From Paenibacillus protaetiae (GTDB lineage Bacteria > Bacillota > Bacilli > Paenibacillales > Paenibacillaceae), in NCBI RefSeq assembly GCF_004135365.1, contig NZ_CP035492.1:496001-560000 (forward strand): a stretch of DNA of 64,000 nt, in the 5' to 3' direction. Position 1 is the stretch's first letter; each line of letters starts with the position of its first letter. Under the pieces are notes generated by a model, which saw nothing but the letters and a program-made list of their open reading frames with translations, did no database searches and was not told the origin of the DNA. The position numbers were made by a program, and so were the translations under genes. Below are positions 27,636 through 36,488 of this stretch, one piece after another.

Positions 27636-28507
27636 TTACAGATGGCGGCTGCGGGCGGCCGCTTCTTTCCGGTATTCGCTGGGAGACAAACCGGTTACTC
27701 GGCGAAATAACCGGTTAAAGTAGCCGATATCCTGGTAGCCGGCCGCCGCCGCGATGTCGGCCATTTTGCGGTCTGTCGTGCGGAGCAGCAGGCATGCCTT
27801 ATCCATTCGCACAGACTGGACATATTCGATAAAGGTCATTCCTGTACGCGCCTTCAATTTCCGCAAAAACTGGCGTTCGCCAAGGGCTGCAAGTTCGGCG
27901 ATTTCCTTTACTGTAATGGCAGCATCAAACCGGGTGTGGATTACACGCAGCGCCGCCTCCATGCCCGGTGACGATGTTGGGTGCGCCTGCTTACCCTCTT
28001 CCGCCGGGCAGCGGTGGAGATACAGCAGCAGCTCCAGCACCGCTGCAAAAAGTCCGGCCTCCCACCCCGGCCGCTTGGAGCTGTATTCGTCATGAAGCTT
28101 ATGAAACAGCATCCGGCATTCCCCGCGGCCGTCATGATAATGCTGCCAGTCCGGCTCGTCAAGCAGCGGTTCAAGCAGCTTTCCGCCAGGGAAGCTGAGC
28201 AGGATCGGCCGGAACCGATCCGCCGCCACAACACAATTGTAAACGATAAGCGGGCGGCTGCTCACAGCCGGCCGGAATACATGAGAGACGCCAACCGGAA
28301 TAAGAAACATATCCCCTGATGCACCTGCACCGTCTGATCCCCGATATAATGCGTGCCGGAGCCTTCCCCTACACAGCAAATTTCTACAAAGTCATGTTTA
28401 TGTTCAATGAGGTCAAAAGCTTCCGCAGCCCGGTTGACGAAAACCGGTATCTCCGGACGGAAAAAGGTTTCGCCTTTCAATAATTCGATTGGACGCTGAA
28501 TCGTCAC
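27636..28507 (-). pseudogene. AraC-family regulator, interrupted by an apparent one-base deletion
   Basis: From GTG 28507 (after GGAGGT) the minus strand encodes an N-terminal cupin (IELLKGETFFRPEIPVF, then HKHDFVEICCVGEG) that leaves frame at VHQG. The next frame continues at once as DMFLIPVGVSHVFRP and ends with an AraC DNA-binding domain (VKEIAELAALGERQFLRKL, then AAAAGYQDIGYFNRLF) to 27636. The break lies in the C4 at 28313-28316 (GGGG on the coding strand); one more G restores a 290-residue protein, normal for the family. It is divergent from the rhamnosidase gene, so a sugar-responsive activator of that gene is the likely role if the gene is intact. Confidence 0.88.
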
Positions 28508-28573
28508 GGATGTAGACCTCCTATTGGGATTCGATGTCGGAAATGGCTACTATAAAAGTCGCAAATACCTGCA

Positions 28574-28587
28574 TGTAAGCGTTCTTC
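28574..28587 (+). promoter_or_regulatory. cre-like site upstream of the rhamnosidase
   Basis: TGTAAGCGTTCTTC matches the CcpA cre consensus except at the last two bases. It lies in the 127-base divergent promoter region between the AraC gene and the GH78 gene. Confidence 0.4.
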
Positions 28588-28634
28588 TTCATCTTATGAT
28601 GATATCGATACGAGTTCAAGCAGGAGGGATTGTC

Positions 28635-31310
28635 ATGACCGAATTGCAGGTTGCCCAAATAACGGCTGAATATCGCCGGAACTGGCTGGGGACGGATGTA
28701 CGCAAGCCCCGCTTCAGCTGGCAGGTGAAATCCGGCAGGCGCGGGACAATGCAAGCCGCTTACCGGCTGCAGGTGGCTGTCGCAGATACCGGATTTACCG
28801 ATTTACAGTGGGATTCGGGCAGGGTGGAGCATGCCGGATCGCTTCATGTGGAATATGGCGGCCGTCCGCTTCAGTCCCGGACCCGCTACGTCTATCGTGT
28901 TAAGGTATGGGACGGGTTCGGGCGCGAATCCGCCTGGAGCGATGAGGAATGGCTGGAGACGGCGCTGCTGGATGCCGGCGAATGGCAGGCGAGATGGATT
29001 ACGCCTTCAGCGGAAGCGATTGATCCGGCTTCCGAGCCGGTTTTTATGCTGCGTACAACGTTTAAGGCGGATAGCCCAATTCGTTCGGCGCGAATATATG
29101 CCAGCGCGGCAGGCGTATACGAAATCGAATTAAACGGCTGCCGCGTGTCGGATCCGTTTATGGCTCCCGGATGGACAAGTTACCACAAACGGATCCAGTA
29201 TCAGACCTATGATGTGACAGGCGCCCTGCGAGCAGGGGATAACGGAATTGGCATTATGCTTGCTGACGGTTGGTATAAAGGCAATATCGGTTTTGGCGGC
29301 CGAAGAAATGTTTACGGCGAACGGAGAGCCGCTTTGCTGCAGCTTCATATTGTCTATACAGACGGAACAGAGCAGATCGTGGCAACCGATCCATCCTGGA
29401 AAGCTTCCACCGGTCCGATTCGTTATTCCGAAATTTATCATGGCGAAACGTACGATGCACAGCTGGAGCAGCAAGGCTGGAGCGAAGCCGGCTTCAACGA
29501 TTGCGCTTGGGCGGCTGTAGAGACAATTGATCTGCCGATGTTCACGCTGGTCGCCCAGGAGAACTGGCCGTCGCGTGTAACGGAAATTGTGAAGCCGGTT
29601 TCTTATATCCGTACGCCTGCCGGTGAAGCGGTGCTGGATATGGGGCAAAATATGGTTGGTCGGATCCGGTTGTCCGCGGAAGCCCCCGCCGGAACGGAAA
29701 TACGGCTGCAGCATGCGGAAGTGCTGGATCAGAACGGCAACTTCTATACAGGCAATTTGCGATCCGCCAAGCAGACCGTTAATTATATTGCAAAAGGCGG
29801 CGGGCTTGAGACGTATGCACCGCATTTTTCGTTTCAAGGGTTTCGGTATGTAAAGATCGAGGGCTATCCGGGGCAGGAGAACGGGCCGCCGCTGGATCGT
29901 TTTGCCGGCGAGGTCATTCACTCGGACATGGAACCAACCGGCGAGTTCGAATGTTCGAACAGCATGGTCAACCAGCTGCAGCGCAACATCGTGTGGGGAC
30001 AACGCGGCAACTTTCTCGATGTGCCGACAGACTGCCCGCAGCGGGACGAGAGGTTAGGCTGGACAGGGGATGCGCAAGTTTTCGTCCGTACGGCTGCTTT
30101 TAATTACAATGTGGCGCCTTTTTTCACCAAATGGATGCGCGATATGAAAGCCGATCAATTGCCGAATGGCGGCGTGCCGTATGTTATTCCTCATATGCTG
30201 GAAGAAACCGCACATTCTTCTGCGGCCTGGGGAGACGCTGCGGCCATTTGCCCTTGGACGATGTATTTGGTGTACGGAGATACAAGGCTGCTTGCGGAGC
30301 AATTTGACAGCATGAAGGCATGGGTGGACTATATCCGGAGTCAGGGCGAAGACGAATATTTGTGGAACACGGGCTTCCATTACGGGGACTGGCTTGGTCT
30401 GGACGCGAAGGAGAATAGTTATATCGGGGCTACGCCCAAAGATCTGATTGCATCCGCTTTTTATGCGTATTCCACACGGCTTGTGAAGGACGCTGCGGCC
30501 GTGCTCGGCTATACCGGTGAGGCGCAGATATACGGCGAGCTGCTCGATCGGGTCGAGCAGGCATTCCGCCATGAATTTATTACGCCGGCCGGCCGCATTG
30601 CCGCGCCAACCCAAACCGCATATGCGCTGGCGCTTAAGTTCGGCCTCGTGGAAGGGACGGCAAAGGAGAGAGCGGCGCGCGAGTTAAATGAAATGGTTGT
30701 CCAAAACGATTATCATTTGACGACCGGTTTTGTCGGAACGCCATATTTATGCCGCGTTTTGTCGGATAACGGTTATCATCATACAGCGGTCAAGCTTCTG
30801 CTTCAGCAGTCGTATCCATCTTGGCTTTATCCGATTACGAAAGGCGCGACGACGATTTGGGAGCATTGGGACGGCATTAAGCCGGACGGTTCCTTCTGGA
30901 GCGACGATATGAACTCTTACAATCATTATGCATACGGCGCAATAGGGGAGTGGCTGTACCGTTCGGTTGCGGGGCTTGATCTGGATGAGTCGGCTCCGGG
31001 TTATAAACGCCTTCGTATCGCTCCGCAGTTCGGAGCCGGCGAATTAACAAGCGCCCGGGCATCGCTTGCCACGCCGTACGGGCAAGCTGAATCGAGCTGG
31101 CGCAGCGAAGCGGGAGAAACGACGCTTTCTTTGCAAATACCGGCCAATACAATCGCTGATGTGCTGCTTCGCGGGACATGGCTGGAACAGGTGCGCGAGA
31201 GCGGCAATCGGCTGGAGGATGCCGAAGGCGTCAGCCGCTGCCAGCAGACCGCGGACGGCGTTCAGCTTACCGCCGGATCGGGTTCTTACGAATTTACTTG
31301 GCCTTCATGA
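28635..31310 (+). CDS. Alpha-L-rhamnosidase, glycoside hydrolase family 78
   Basis: AGGAGGG (28622-28628) selects ATG 28635; the longer frame to 28524 has no ribosome site. The 891-residue protein has no signal peptide, so it probably acts on imported oligosaccharides. The order is N-terminal beta-sandwich domains (RKPRFSWQV, then RSARIYASAAGVYEIELNG), the (alpha/alpha)6 barrel with CPQRDERLGWTGDAQ at about 466, the acidic motif TIWEHWDG at about 740, and a C-terminal beta domain. In characterised GH78 enzymes the acidic residues of these two motifs are catalytic. It releases terminal rhamnose from plant or bacterial glycans. Confidence 0.95.
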   Translation: MTELQVAQITAEYRRNWLGTDVRKPRFSWQVKSGRRGTMQAAYRLQVAVADTGFTDLQWDSGRVEHAGSLHVEYGGRPLQSRTRYVYRVKVWDGFGRESAWSDEEWLETALLDAGEWQARWITPSAEAIDPASEPVFMLRTTFKADSPIRSARIYASAAGVYEIELNGCRVSDPFMAPGWTSYHKRIQYQTYDVTGALRAGDNGIGIMLADGWYKGNIGFGGRRNVYGERRAALLQLHIVYTDGTEQIVATDPSWKASTGPIRYSEIYHGETYDAQLEQQGWSEAGFNDCAWAAVETIDLPMFTLVAQENWPSRVTEIVKPVSYIRTPAGEAVLDMGQNMVGRIRLSAEAPAGTEIRLQHAEVLDQNGNFYTGNLRSAKQTVNYIAKGGGLETYAPHFSFQGFRYVKIEGYPGQENGPPLDRFAGEVIHSDMEPTGEFECSNSMVNQLQRNIVWGQRGNFLDVPTDCPQRDERLGWTGDAQVFVRTAAFNYNVAPFFTKWMRDMKADQLPNGGVPYVIPHMLEETAHSSAAWGDAAAICPWTMYLVYGDTRLLAEQFDSMKAWVDYIRSQGEDEYLWNTGFHYGDWLGLDAKENSYIGATPKDLIASAFYAYSTRLVKDAAAVLGYTGEAQIYGELLDRVEQAFRHEFITPAGRIAAPTQTAYALALKFGLVEGTAKERAARELNEMVVQNDYHLTTGFVGTPYLCRVLSDNGYHHTAVKLLLQQSYPSWLYPITKGATTIWEHWDGIKPDGSFWSDDMNSYNHYAYGAIGEWLYRSVAGLDLDESAPGYKRLRIAPQFGAGELTSARASLATPYGQAESSWRSEAGETTLSLQIPANTIADVLLRGTWLEQVRESGNRLEDAEGVSRCQQTADGVQLTAGSGSYEFTWPS

Positions 31311-31312
31311 AC

Positions 31313-31352
31313 AAAACGCCTCATTCCGCTGCCGGAACGAGGCGTTTTGCCG
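31313..31352. terminator. Terminator after the rhamnosidase
   Basis: AAAACGCCTC (31313-31322) pairs with GAGGCGTTTT (31339-31348), with a nested TTCCG/CGGAA in the loop. The symmetric A and T ends could work in both directions. Confidence 0.85.
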
Positions 31353-31386
31353 AGGGCGCAGGGCAACCGTCATAATCGTTTATATG

Positions 31387-31424
31387 AAGAAGCGGCTGCC
31401 CGCTGTTTGCGGGAGCCGCTTCTT
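31387..31424 (-). terminator. Hairpin downstream of the MMPL exporter gene
   Basis: AAGAAGCGGCT and AGCCGCTTCTT (31387-31397, 31414-31424) with an inner GCCCGC/GCGGG arm form a long stem just past the MMPL stop at 31466. The T-tract is poor on the minus strand, so confidence as a terminator is moderate. Confidence 0.55.
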
Positions 31425-31465
31425 CATGTTGCCAATGCTATTGCTAAAGGGGCTGCCGCCGCTCT

Positions 31466-33868
31466 TTAATGGGCACGGGAAGGGATGCCCGCCGCTTTGG
31501 GCGCGCTGCTCTCGCTCTCCTTCAGCTGGGCAAGCAGCTTGTCTCCTTCAACATCCAAGTTTGGAAGCAGGCGGTCCATCCATTTTGGCAGCCACCAGGC
31601 TTTGTCGCCGAACAGCGCCATCACGGCAGGAACAAGCAGCATGCGAACGATAAAAGCATCGATCAGAATGCCGGCCGCAAGCGCGAAGCCAATCTGCTTA
31701 ATCATAATGTCGGCTGCAAAAATAAAGCCGGCAAATACGGATACCATGATGACGGCTGCTGCGACAACGACGCGGCTCGCCTGGCCGTAGCCATGGATGA
31801 CGCTCGCGGTTCCGCGGCGGCCGTGCACATACGACTCGCGCATGGAGCTGACAAGGAACACCTGATAGTCCATGGCCAGGCCGTACAAAATGCCGGTAAC
31901 CAGAATCGGCATAAAGCTGAGCAGCGGTCCGCCGGTGTCGAAGCCAAACAGCGAGTGGAGCCAGCCCCATTGATAAACGGCGGTCGTAATGCCAAACGTT
32001 GCTAAAATGCTGAGCAGGAAACCGACGGTAGCTTTAATCGGCACAATAATGGAACGGAACACAAGCAGCAAAATGATGAGCGATAAAAGAACGATGACAC
32101 CGACATAAACCGGAAAAGCGCCCGCCAGCTTCGAAGACATATCAATATTGATAGCGGTGAAGCCGGTAACGCCAATTTTTACGCCATACGTTTGCGCGAT
32201 TGGCGAGTCAGGATCACGCAAGTCGTTTACCAGCTGTTTGGTTGCTTGATCCGTCGGGCCGGATTTCGGAATGAGGCTGATGATGGCGATATTTCCAGCT
32301 TCGTTCAAGCCCATCGGCGATACGACGGATACATCTTCGTATTGCTGCAGCTCCTGCGTAATGCCGGCGAGCGTTTTGGCGGACAGTAGCTCCGAGGGCT
32401 GGCCAGGTTCGGCCACGATCAGGAGCGGGCTGTTATAGCCTTCGCCGAACCCCTTCGCAATGGCGTCATAACTTTGCCTCGAAGGCGTATCCAGGTTTGC
32501 CGTGCCTCCGGAAGGGATGCCCATTTCCATCTTGGCGACGGGAATCGCAACAATGCCAAGCAAGGCAATAACAGCGATCACAATAAGCACGCGGAACTTC
32601 AGAACGCCCGAAACCCAGCGCTGTGCAAATCCAAGGCGGCTTTGGCCCGCAGAAGCATTCGTTTTGAGGCGTGCTTTTCGGGAGCAGATGCGTTCCCCGA
32701 CAAGGCCAAGCAGCGCCGGCAGGATGGTTAATGCAATTAATACGTTGACGAACACCGCTACTGCGGCAACAAGCGCCATGGCGGACAAAAACGGAATGCC
32801 GATAACGAGCATGCCGCAAAGCGCGATAATGACGGTCAGGCCGGCAAAAAATACCGCGCTTCCCGCAGTGCCAACTGCGCGGCTTGCCGCTTCCCGGGCG
32901 CTTAAGCCCTGGTCCAGAATCATGCGCCGCTGACGGTTTACGATAAACAGCGAATAATCGATCCCGACGGCGAGTCCGACCATCAGCGCCAGAACCGGCG
33001 TAATATCAGTCATCTGGATAAACTTCGAGAATGCGAAAGCGCCTCCGACGCTGATCCCTACGCCAAGCAAGGCTGTAATCAACGGCAAACCGGCAGCGAC
33101 AACCGAACCTAGCGTCATAAACAGTACAATGGCCGCCACCACAAGCCCGATAGCTTCCGTTGAGCCGATGGCCGGCTTGCTCGACAGCGAATCGCTAGGC
33201 AGCGGAGTAATGCCCGCCTCCTTAACCGGCTGCGCCGCAGCGATCACTTGATCCGGCACTTCTGCCGGCAGCGACATTTGCTGGACGGTGAATTGAAATT
33301 GGAACAGCGCGACACTCCCGTCACCTGAAAGCATAACACCCGGAACAGGGGCGCCGTTTACGATTAGCGGCCCATAGGACGGCGCGCCGCCGGTAGCAGC
33401 CTGCTGTGCAGCGCCGGCGGAAGAACCGTCCTGGCCGGCTCCGCTGCCCGTGCCGGCAGCATCCGCGCCAGCGCCGGCCTGGCTGTCCGTTCCTGCAGAC
33501 GCCTCCGAACCGGCGGCAGCGCCGGAAGCTGCGGCCATTTCGGCCGGATTGTTCACATAGGGATTGTGATACACGTTTTGAACGGCTTTGGTAATAGCTT
33601 CGAGGCGTGCCGGCGTGTCCAGCCGTTCGCCTTCCGGAGCGGTAAAGACGATGCTGGCTTGCCCGCCGGAAGCTTCCGGCAGCTCATGAGCCAGCTGATC
33701 GAGCACCTTCTGCGATTCTGTGCCTTCAATCTTCATCTCGGAGCCGGCATGAATGCCGTTAATGCCAAGCAACACAAGCGCAGCGGCAAGAATGGCAATC
33801 CAGCTGACGATAAACGGCCACGGCTTGCTGTAAGCGGTTTTTCCTATTTTATACAGGAATGTCGACAT
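31466..33868 (-). CDS. MMPL-family (RND superfamily) membrane transporter
   Basis: The 800-residue protein has the layout of Gram-positive MMPL proteins: a first span at about 18-38, an extracellular loop, five or six spans (EAIGLVVAAIVLFMTLGSV, then LMVGLAVGIDYSLFIVNR), a second loop, and a second block of spans ending near 775. The GxxxGIDYSLF and GLAMDYQVFLVSS segments carry the Asp-Tyr pairs that conduct protons in this family. An Ala/Gly/Ser-rich insert occupies about 112-165 in the first loop. AAAGGAG precedes the ATG. The TetR gene is 42 bases upstream in the same direction. Likely role: export of a lipid or drug. Confidence 0.93.
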   Translation of the reverse strand: MSTFLYKIGKTAYSKPWPFIVSWIAILAAALVLLGINGIHAGSEMKIEGTESQKVLDQLAHELPEASGGQASIVFTAPEGERLDTPARLEAITKAVQNVYHNPYVNNPAEMAAASGAAAGSEASAGTDSQAGAGADAAGTGSGAGQDGSSAGAAQQAATGGAPSYGPLIVNGAPVPGVMLSGDGSVALFQFQFTVQQMSLPAEVPDQVIAAAQPVKEAGITPLPSDSLSSKPAIGSTEAIGLVVAAIVLFMTLGSVVAAGLPLITALLGVGISVGGAFAFSKFIQMTDITPVLALMVGLAVGIDYSLFIVNRQRRMILDQGLSAREAASRAVGTAGSAVFFAGLTVIIALCGMLVIGIPFLSAMALVAAVAVFVNVLIALTILPALLGLVGERICSRKARLKTNASAGQSRLGFAQRWVSGVLKFRVLIVIAVIALLGIVAIPVAKMEMGIPSGGTANLDTPSRQSYDAIAKGFGEGYNSPLLIVAEPGQPSELLSAKTLAGITQELQQYEDVSVVSPMGLNEAGNIAIISLIPKSGPTDQATKQLVNDLRDPDSPIAQTYGVKIGVTGFTAINIDMSSKLAGAFPVYVGVIVLLSLIILLLVFRSIIVPIKATVGFLLSILATFGITTAVYQWGWLHSLFGFDTGGPLLSFMPILVTGILYGLAMDYQVFLVSSMRESYVHGRRGTASVIHGYGQASRVVVAAAVIMVSVFAGFIFAADIMIKQIGFALAAGILIDAFIVRMLLVPAVMALFGDKAWWLPKWMDRLLPNLDVEGDKLLAQLKESESSAPKAAGIPSRAH

Positions 33869-33910
33869 ATACGTAAGTTCTCCTTTAGGAAACGGTTTGT
33901 GGGAGCAGGT

Positions 33911-34525
33911 TTAAAAACCGCTGCGCAAATAGCTGAATATGGAATCTAAATATTGATCGAGCGGTATAGCTTCCGGGCTTCGTTCTTCCGGTTCACCGGG
34001 CAGCAGTACATCCAGGCTGCCGTCAAGCAATGGCATGGCAGCCCCATAGACGGCGCCGGCAAGCAAATGGCTGTAACCCGCCGGATATTGGCCATGGGAC
34101 AGCTCATCCAATGTTTGCTGTGCCGTTGTTTGCAGGTCGTGAAACGTGCTGAAGATGTAAGGTTCCAGCGACGGGGTATCTTTGGACAGCGATACAATCT
34201 GGCGCAGCTTGCGGAGCAAGTCCGCGGTAAGCTGCATTCTCATCAGCCGGTGCAAAATATCAAGCGGGGATGCGTCATGCGGCAGCTGGGCAATCAGATC
34301 TTCCGCTTCCGATTTGCTCTTGAACGTAACGGCTCCGGATACGACCGCTTCTTCCTTGCATGAAAAATGGTTGGCGAACGTTCTTCGGGCATAGCCGGCT
34401 TTCTGAACGATGTCATCGACGGTAAAACCGTCCATGCCGCGCTCCAGTACAAGCTCGAATGCTGCATCGGCCAGCGCGTTGGCCGTCGCTTCTTTTTTTA
34501 TATCTCGCAGATTTTGTTTGTTCAT
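33911..34525 (-). CDS. TetR-family transcriptional repressor
   Basis: The 204-residue protein has an N-terminal helix-turn-helix (GFTVDDIVQKAGYARRTFANHF, about 33-54, where YARRTFANHF is the recognition helix) and a helical C-terminal ligand domain. It precedes the MMPL gene on the same strand and probably represses both through the inverted repeats at 34595-34625 that cover its promoter. The inducer is unknown. Confidence 0.93.
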   Translation of the reverse strand: MNKQNLRDIKKEATANALADAAFELVLERGMDGFTVDDIVQKAGYARRTFANHFSCKEEAVVSGAVTFKSKSEAEDLIAQLPHDASPLDILHRLMRMQLTADLLRKLRQIVSLSKDTPSLEPYIFSTFHDLQTTAQQTLDELSHGQYPAGYSHLLAGAVYGAAMPLLDGSLDVLLPGEPEERSPEAIPLDQYLDSIFSYLRSGF

Positions 34526-34579
34526 AGATTATCGCTGCAGCGCGTGCCTCCTTTCCTGTAAAATCCTTATTCTAAACTA

Positions 34580-34609
34580 ATTATAGTGATATTGTTGCCC
34601 AATAGGCAA
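34580..34609 (-). promoter_or_regulatory. Promoter of the tetR-MMPL operon
   Basis: On the minus strand a -35 TTGCCT (34609-34604) and a perfect -10 TATAAT (34585-34580) are 18 bases apart. The -35 lies inside the first operator-like repeat. Confidence 0.7.
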
Positions 34610-34625
34610 TTATGCCCAACGGGCA
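34595..34625. promoter_or_regulatory. Tandem inverted-repeat operators, probably for the TetR protein
   Basis: Two palindromes stand in tandem: TTGCC-CAATA-GGCAA (34595-34609) and TGCCC-AAC-GGGCA (34613-34625). Both share TGCCC/GGGCA-type half sites and overlap the -35 of the divergent regulator gene, a common arrangement for TetR autoregulation. Confidence 0.65.
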
Positions 34626-34904
34626 ATGTATTACGAATATGTGTCAAATTTCTGGAAGATCGGCATTTGGCCGCTATTGGCCGGAAGCAAAGAAAGTAGC
34701 AGCATAGGAATTGGGAGATTTAGGGGGCGGCGTCTATTGCCGCTTTTTTGTATGCAACCAGCTGCCGGTCTAATCGCTATACCGAAGGTTACATGCAGGC
34801 GAAGTCATCTATTTTGAGTATCATGTCGCAATCTTATAGTCAAATCTCTTGATATTCATCGCATATTGCGAAAAGAACTTTAATATCTATTGAATATAGC
34901 ACAA
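34626..34904. other. Intergenic region between the TetR gene and the sugar importer
   Basis: This 280-base AT-rich stretch contains no convincing gene; the frames present are short and lack ribosome sites. A small hairpin GCGGC/GCCGC (34727-34731, 34739-34743) followed by seven T's is terminator-like. The promoter of the binding-protein gene should lie in its right part, but no clear -35/-10 pair stands out. Confidence 0.5.
34727..34750 (+). terminator. Short terminator-like hairpin
   Basis: A five-base GC stem with a seven-base loop is followed by T's at 34744-34749. No intact gene on the plus strand ends here, so it may be a leftover or an upstream-transcript stop. Confidence 0.4.
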
Positions 34905-34918
34905 TGAAAGCGCTTTAT
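34905..34918 (+). promoter_or_regulatory. cre-like site ahead of the sugar importer
   Basis: TGAAAGCGCTTTAT matches the CcpA cre consensus except for the last two bases. It lies 30 bases before the TTG start, a usual place for catabolite repression. Confidence 0.5.
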
Positions 34919-34948
34919 AGAAAACAGTTCAATAGGGAGGGTTCATAT

Positions 34949-36408
34949 TTGAAGACCGGTAAAAAAATGTGGTCAGTAACCGCCTCGCTCGTATTGTGTT
35001 CAGCATTATTGTTTGCCTGCTCGAACAATTCCGGCACGAACAATGCTGGCAGCTCGAGTAATCCAAGCAGCACCCCGCAGCCATCTGCTTCGGCATCGGC
35101 TGATACGGCAACGGATAATGGCGGGGGACGAAAACCGACGGGCAAAAAACAGTCGTCTCGATCACGTACCGCGATGACGGCATCGGCGAACAGGGCGTCA
35201 TGTACAAATGGATTCAGGATATTGCGGCAAGCTTCCCGGATAAAAGCATTGAAATTAAGCCAACGCCAATCCAGGCGTCCGAAGGCGATTATTTTGCCAA
35301 AATCGCATTGGCGCTGAAATCGAAGGATACGGCGCCGGATATCGTGACGGAAGATACGTTCATTCTGAACTCGGATGCAAGCGCCGGTTATTTGGAGCCG
35401 CTTGATGACAAGCTGACCGGCTGGGAAGACTGGAGTAACGGCTCGTTTATCGAAGCGCTGAAAAAAGGCGTTACCGCCAGCGACGGCAAAGTGTACGGCG
35501 TACCTTACAACACCGATTCCCGCGGTCTCTGGTATAACAAGACGCTCTTTAAACAAGCGGGGCTTCCGGAAGACTGGGCGCCAAAAACGTGGGATGAAGT
35601 GCTGGACGCCGCCAGAACGATCAAGCAGAAGCTTCCGGATGTCGTGCCGTTCTGGATGAACATGGGCAAGGCAACAGGCGAAGCAACGTCCATGCAAACG
35701 TACGAAATGCTGCTGTATGGCACGGGCGAACGGTTGTATGATAACGCTACCAGCAAATGGATTACGAAAAGCCAAGGCATTCTCGACGCGCTGCAATTCA
35801 TTCAAACGATCAACAAAGAAAAGCTTGGCCCTCCGCTTTCCAAAGTATTAAACGGCCAGGCGGGCAATACGTCAGCACGCGAATATTTGCCGCAGGGCAA
35901 ATTGGCGATATCGCTTGACGGCTCGTGGATTCCAGGCAACTACCTGCCGAATGGAGCAGCTCCTTGGCCGGAATACAAAGACGTTCTTGGCTTTGCGCCG
36001 ATGCCGACAAGCAAAGGCCAAGCACCGGGATCGATTACGCTGGCCGGCGGCTGGGCGCTGTCGATTCCAAGCAATTCGCAGCATAAGGATGCGGCATGGG
36101 AAGTCATCAAGTATGCGCTCAACAAAGAAAACTCGAAGAAGCTTGTCATCGCATCGGGCAACATCACGGTACGCGCCGACGTCGCGCAAGATCCGGAATA
36201 TACGGCGATGCCGTTTAACGACTTGGCAACGGCTTATCTGGCTAACGCCGAATTCCGTCCGGCGCAGGACAAATATCCGGAAGTATCGACGCAAATTCAA
36301 ACGATGGTGGAATCCGTTGCGACAGGCACTTCGCCTGCGGACGCCGCCAATAAATACGCGCAGGATGTGACGCGTATCGTAGGGGACGGCAATACAATCG
36401 AGAAATAA
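34949..36408 (+). pseudogene. Family-1 sugar-binding lipoprotein, interrupted by an apparent one-base deletion
   Basis: TTG 34949 follows AGGGAGG. The first frame gives a signal peptide with lipobox LLFAC and an Asn/Ser/Pro-rich linker. It then becomes nonsense after NGGG, while the +1 frame continues as TVVSITYRDDG, then VMYKWIQDIAASFPDK, to 36408. Adding one G to the G5 run near 35122-35127 gives NGGGTKTDGQKTVVS and a 486-residue protein of normal family length. The fold includes GVPYNTDSRGLWYNKTLFK, typical of sugar-binding proteins. Two permease genes follow, so it should be their substrate receptor. It could be a true frameshift or a sequencing error. Confidence 0.88.
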
Positions 36409-36420
36409 CTGAATAAGCAG

Positions 36421-36468
36421 GCTTGCTCAAGCGCTTCATCCGAATGCCGCTTGAGCAAGCTTTCTTTG
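36421..36468 (+). terminator. Intercistronic hairpin between binding protein and permeases
   Basis: GCTTGCTCAAGCG (36421-36433) pairs perfectly with CGCTTGAGCAAGC (36448-36460), followed by TTTCTTTG. A partial terminator or RNA-stabilising stem here would give more binding protein than permease, as is usual in such operons. Confidence 0.7.
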
Positions 36469-36488
36469 TACAAGGAGGGAATTGCGGC

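Noticed and set aside
29130-30002. A 290-codon open frame opposite the rhamnosidase gene
   Set aside because: Antisense shadow of a conserved GH78 gene without start signals.
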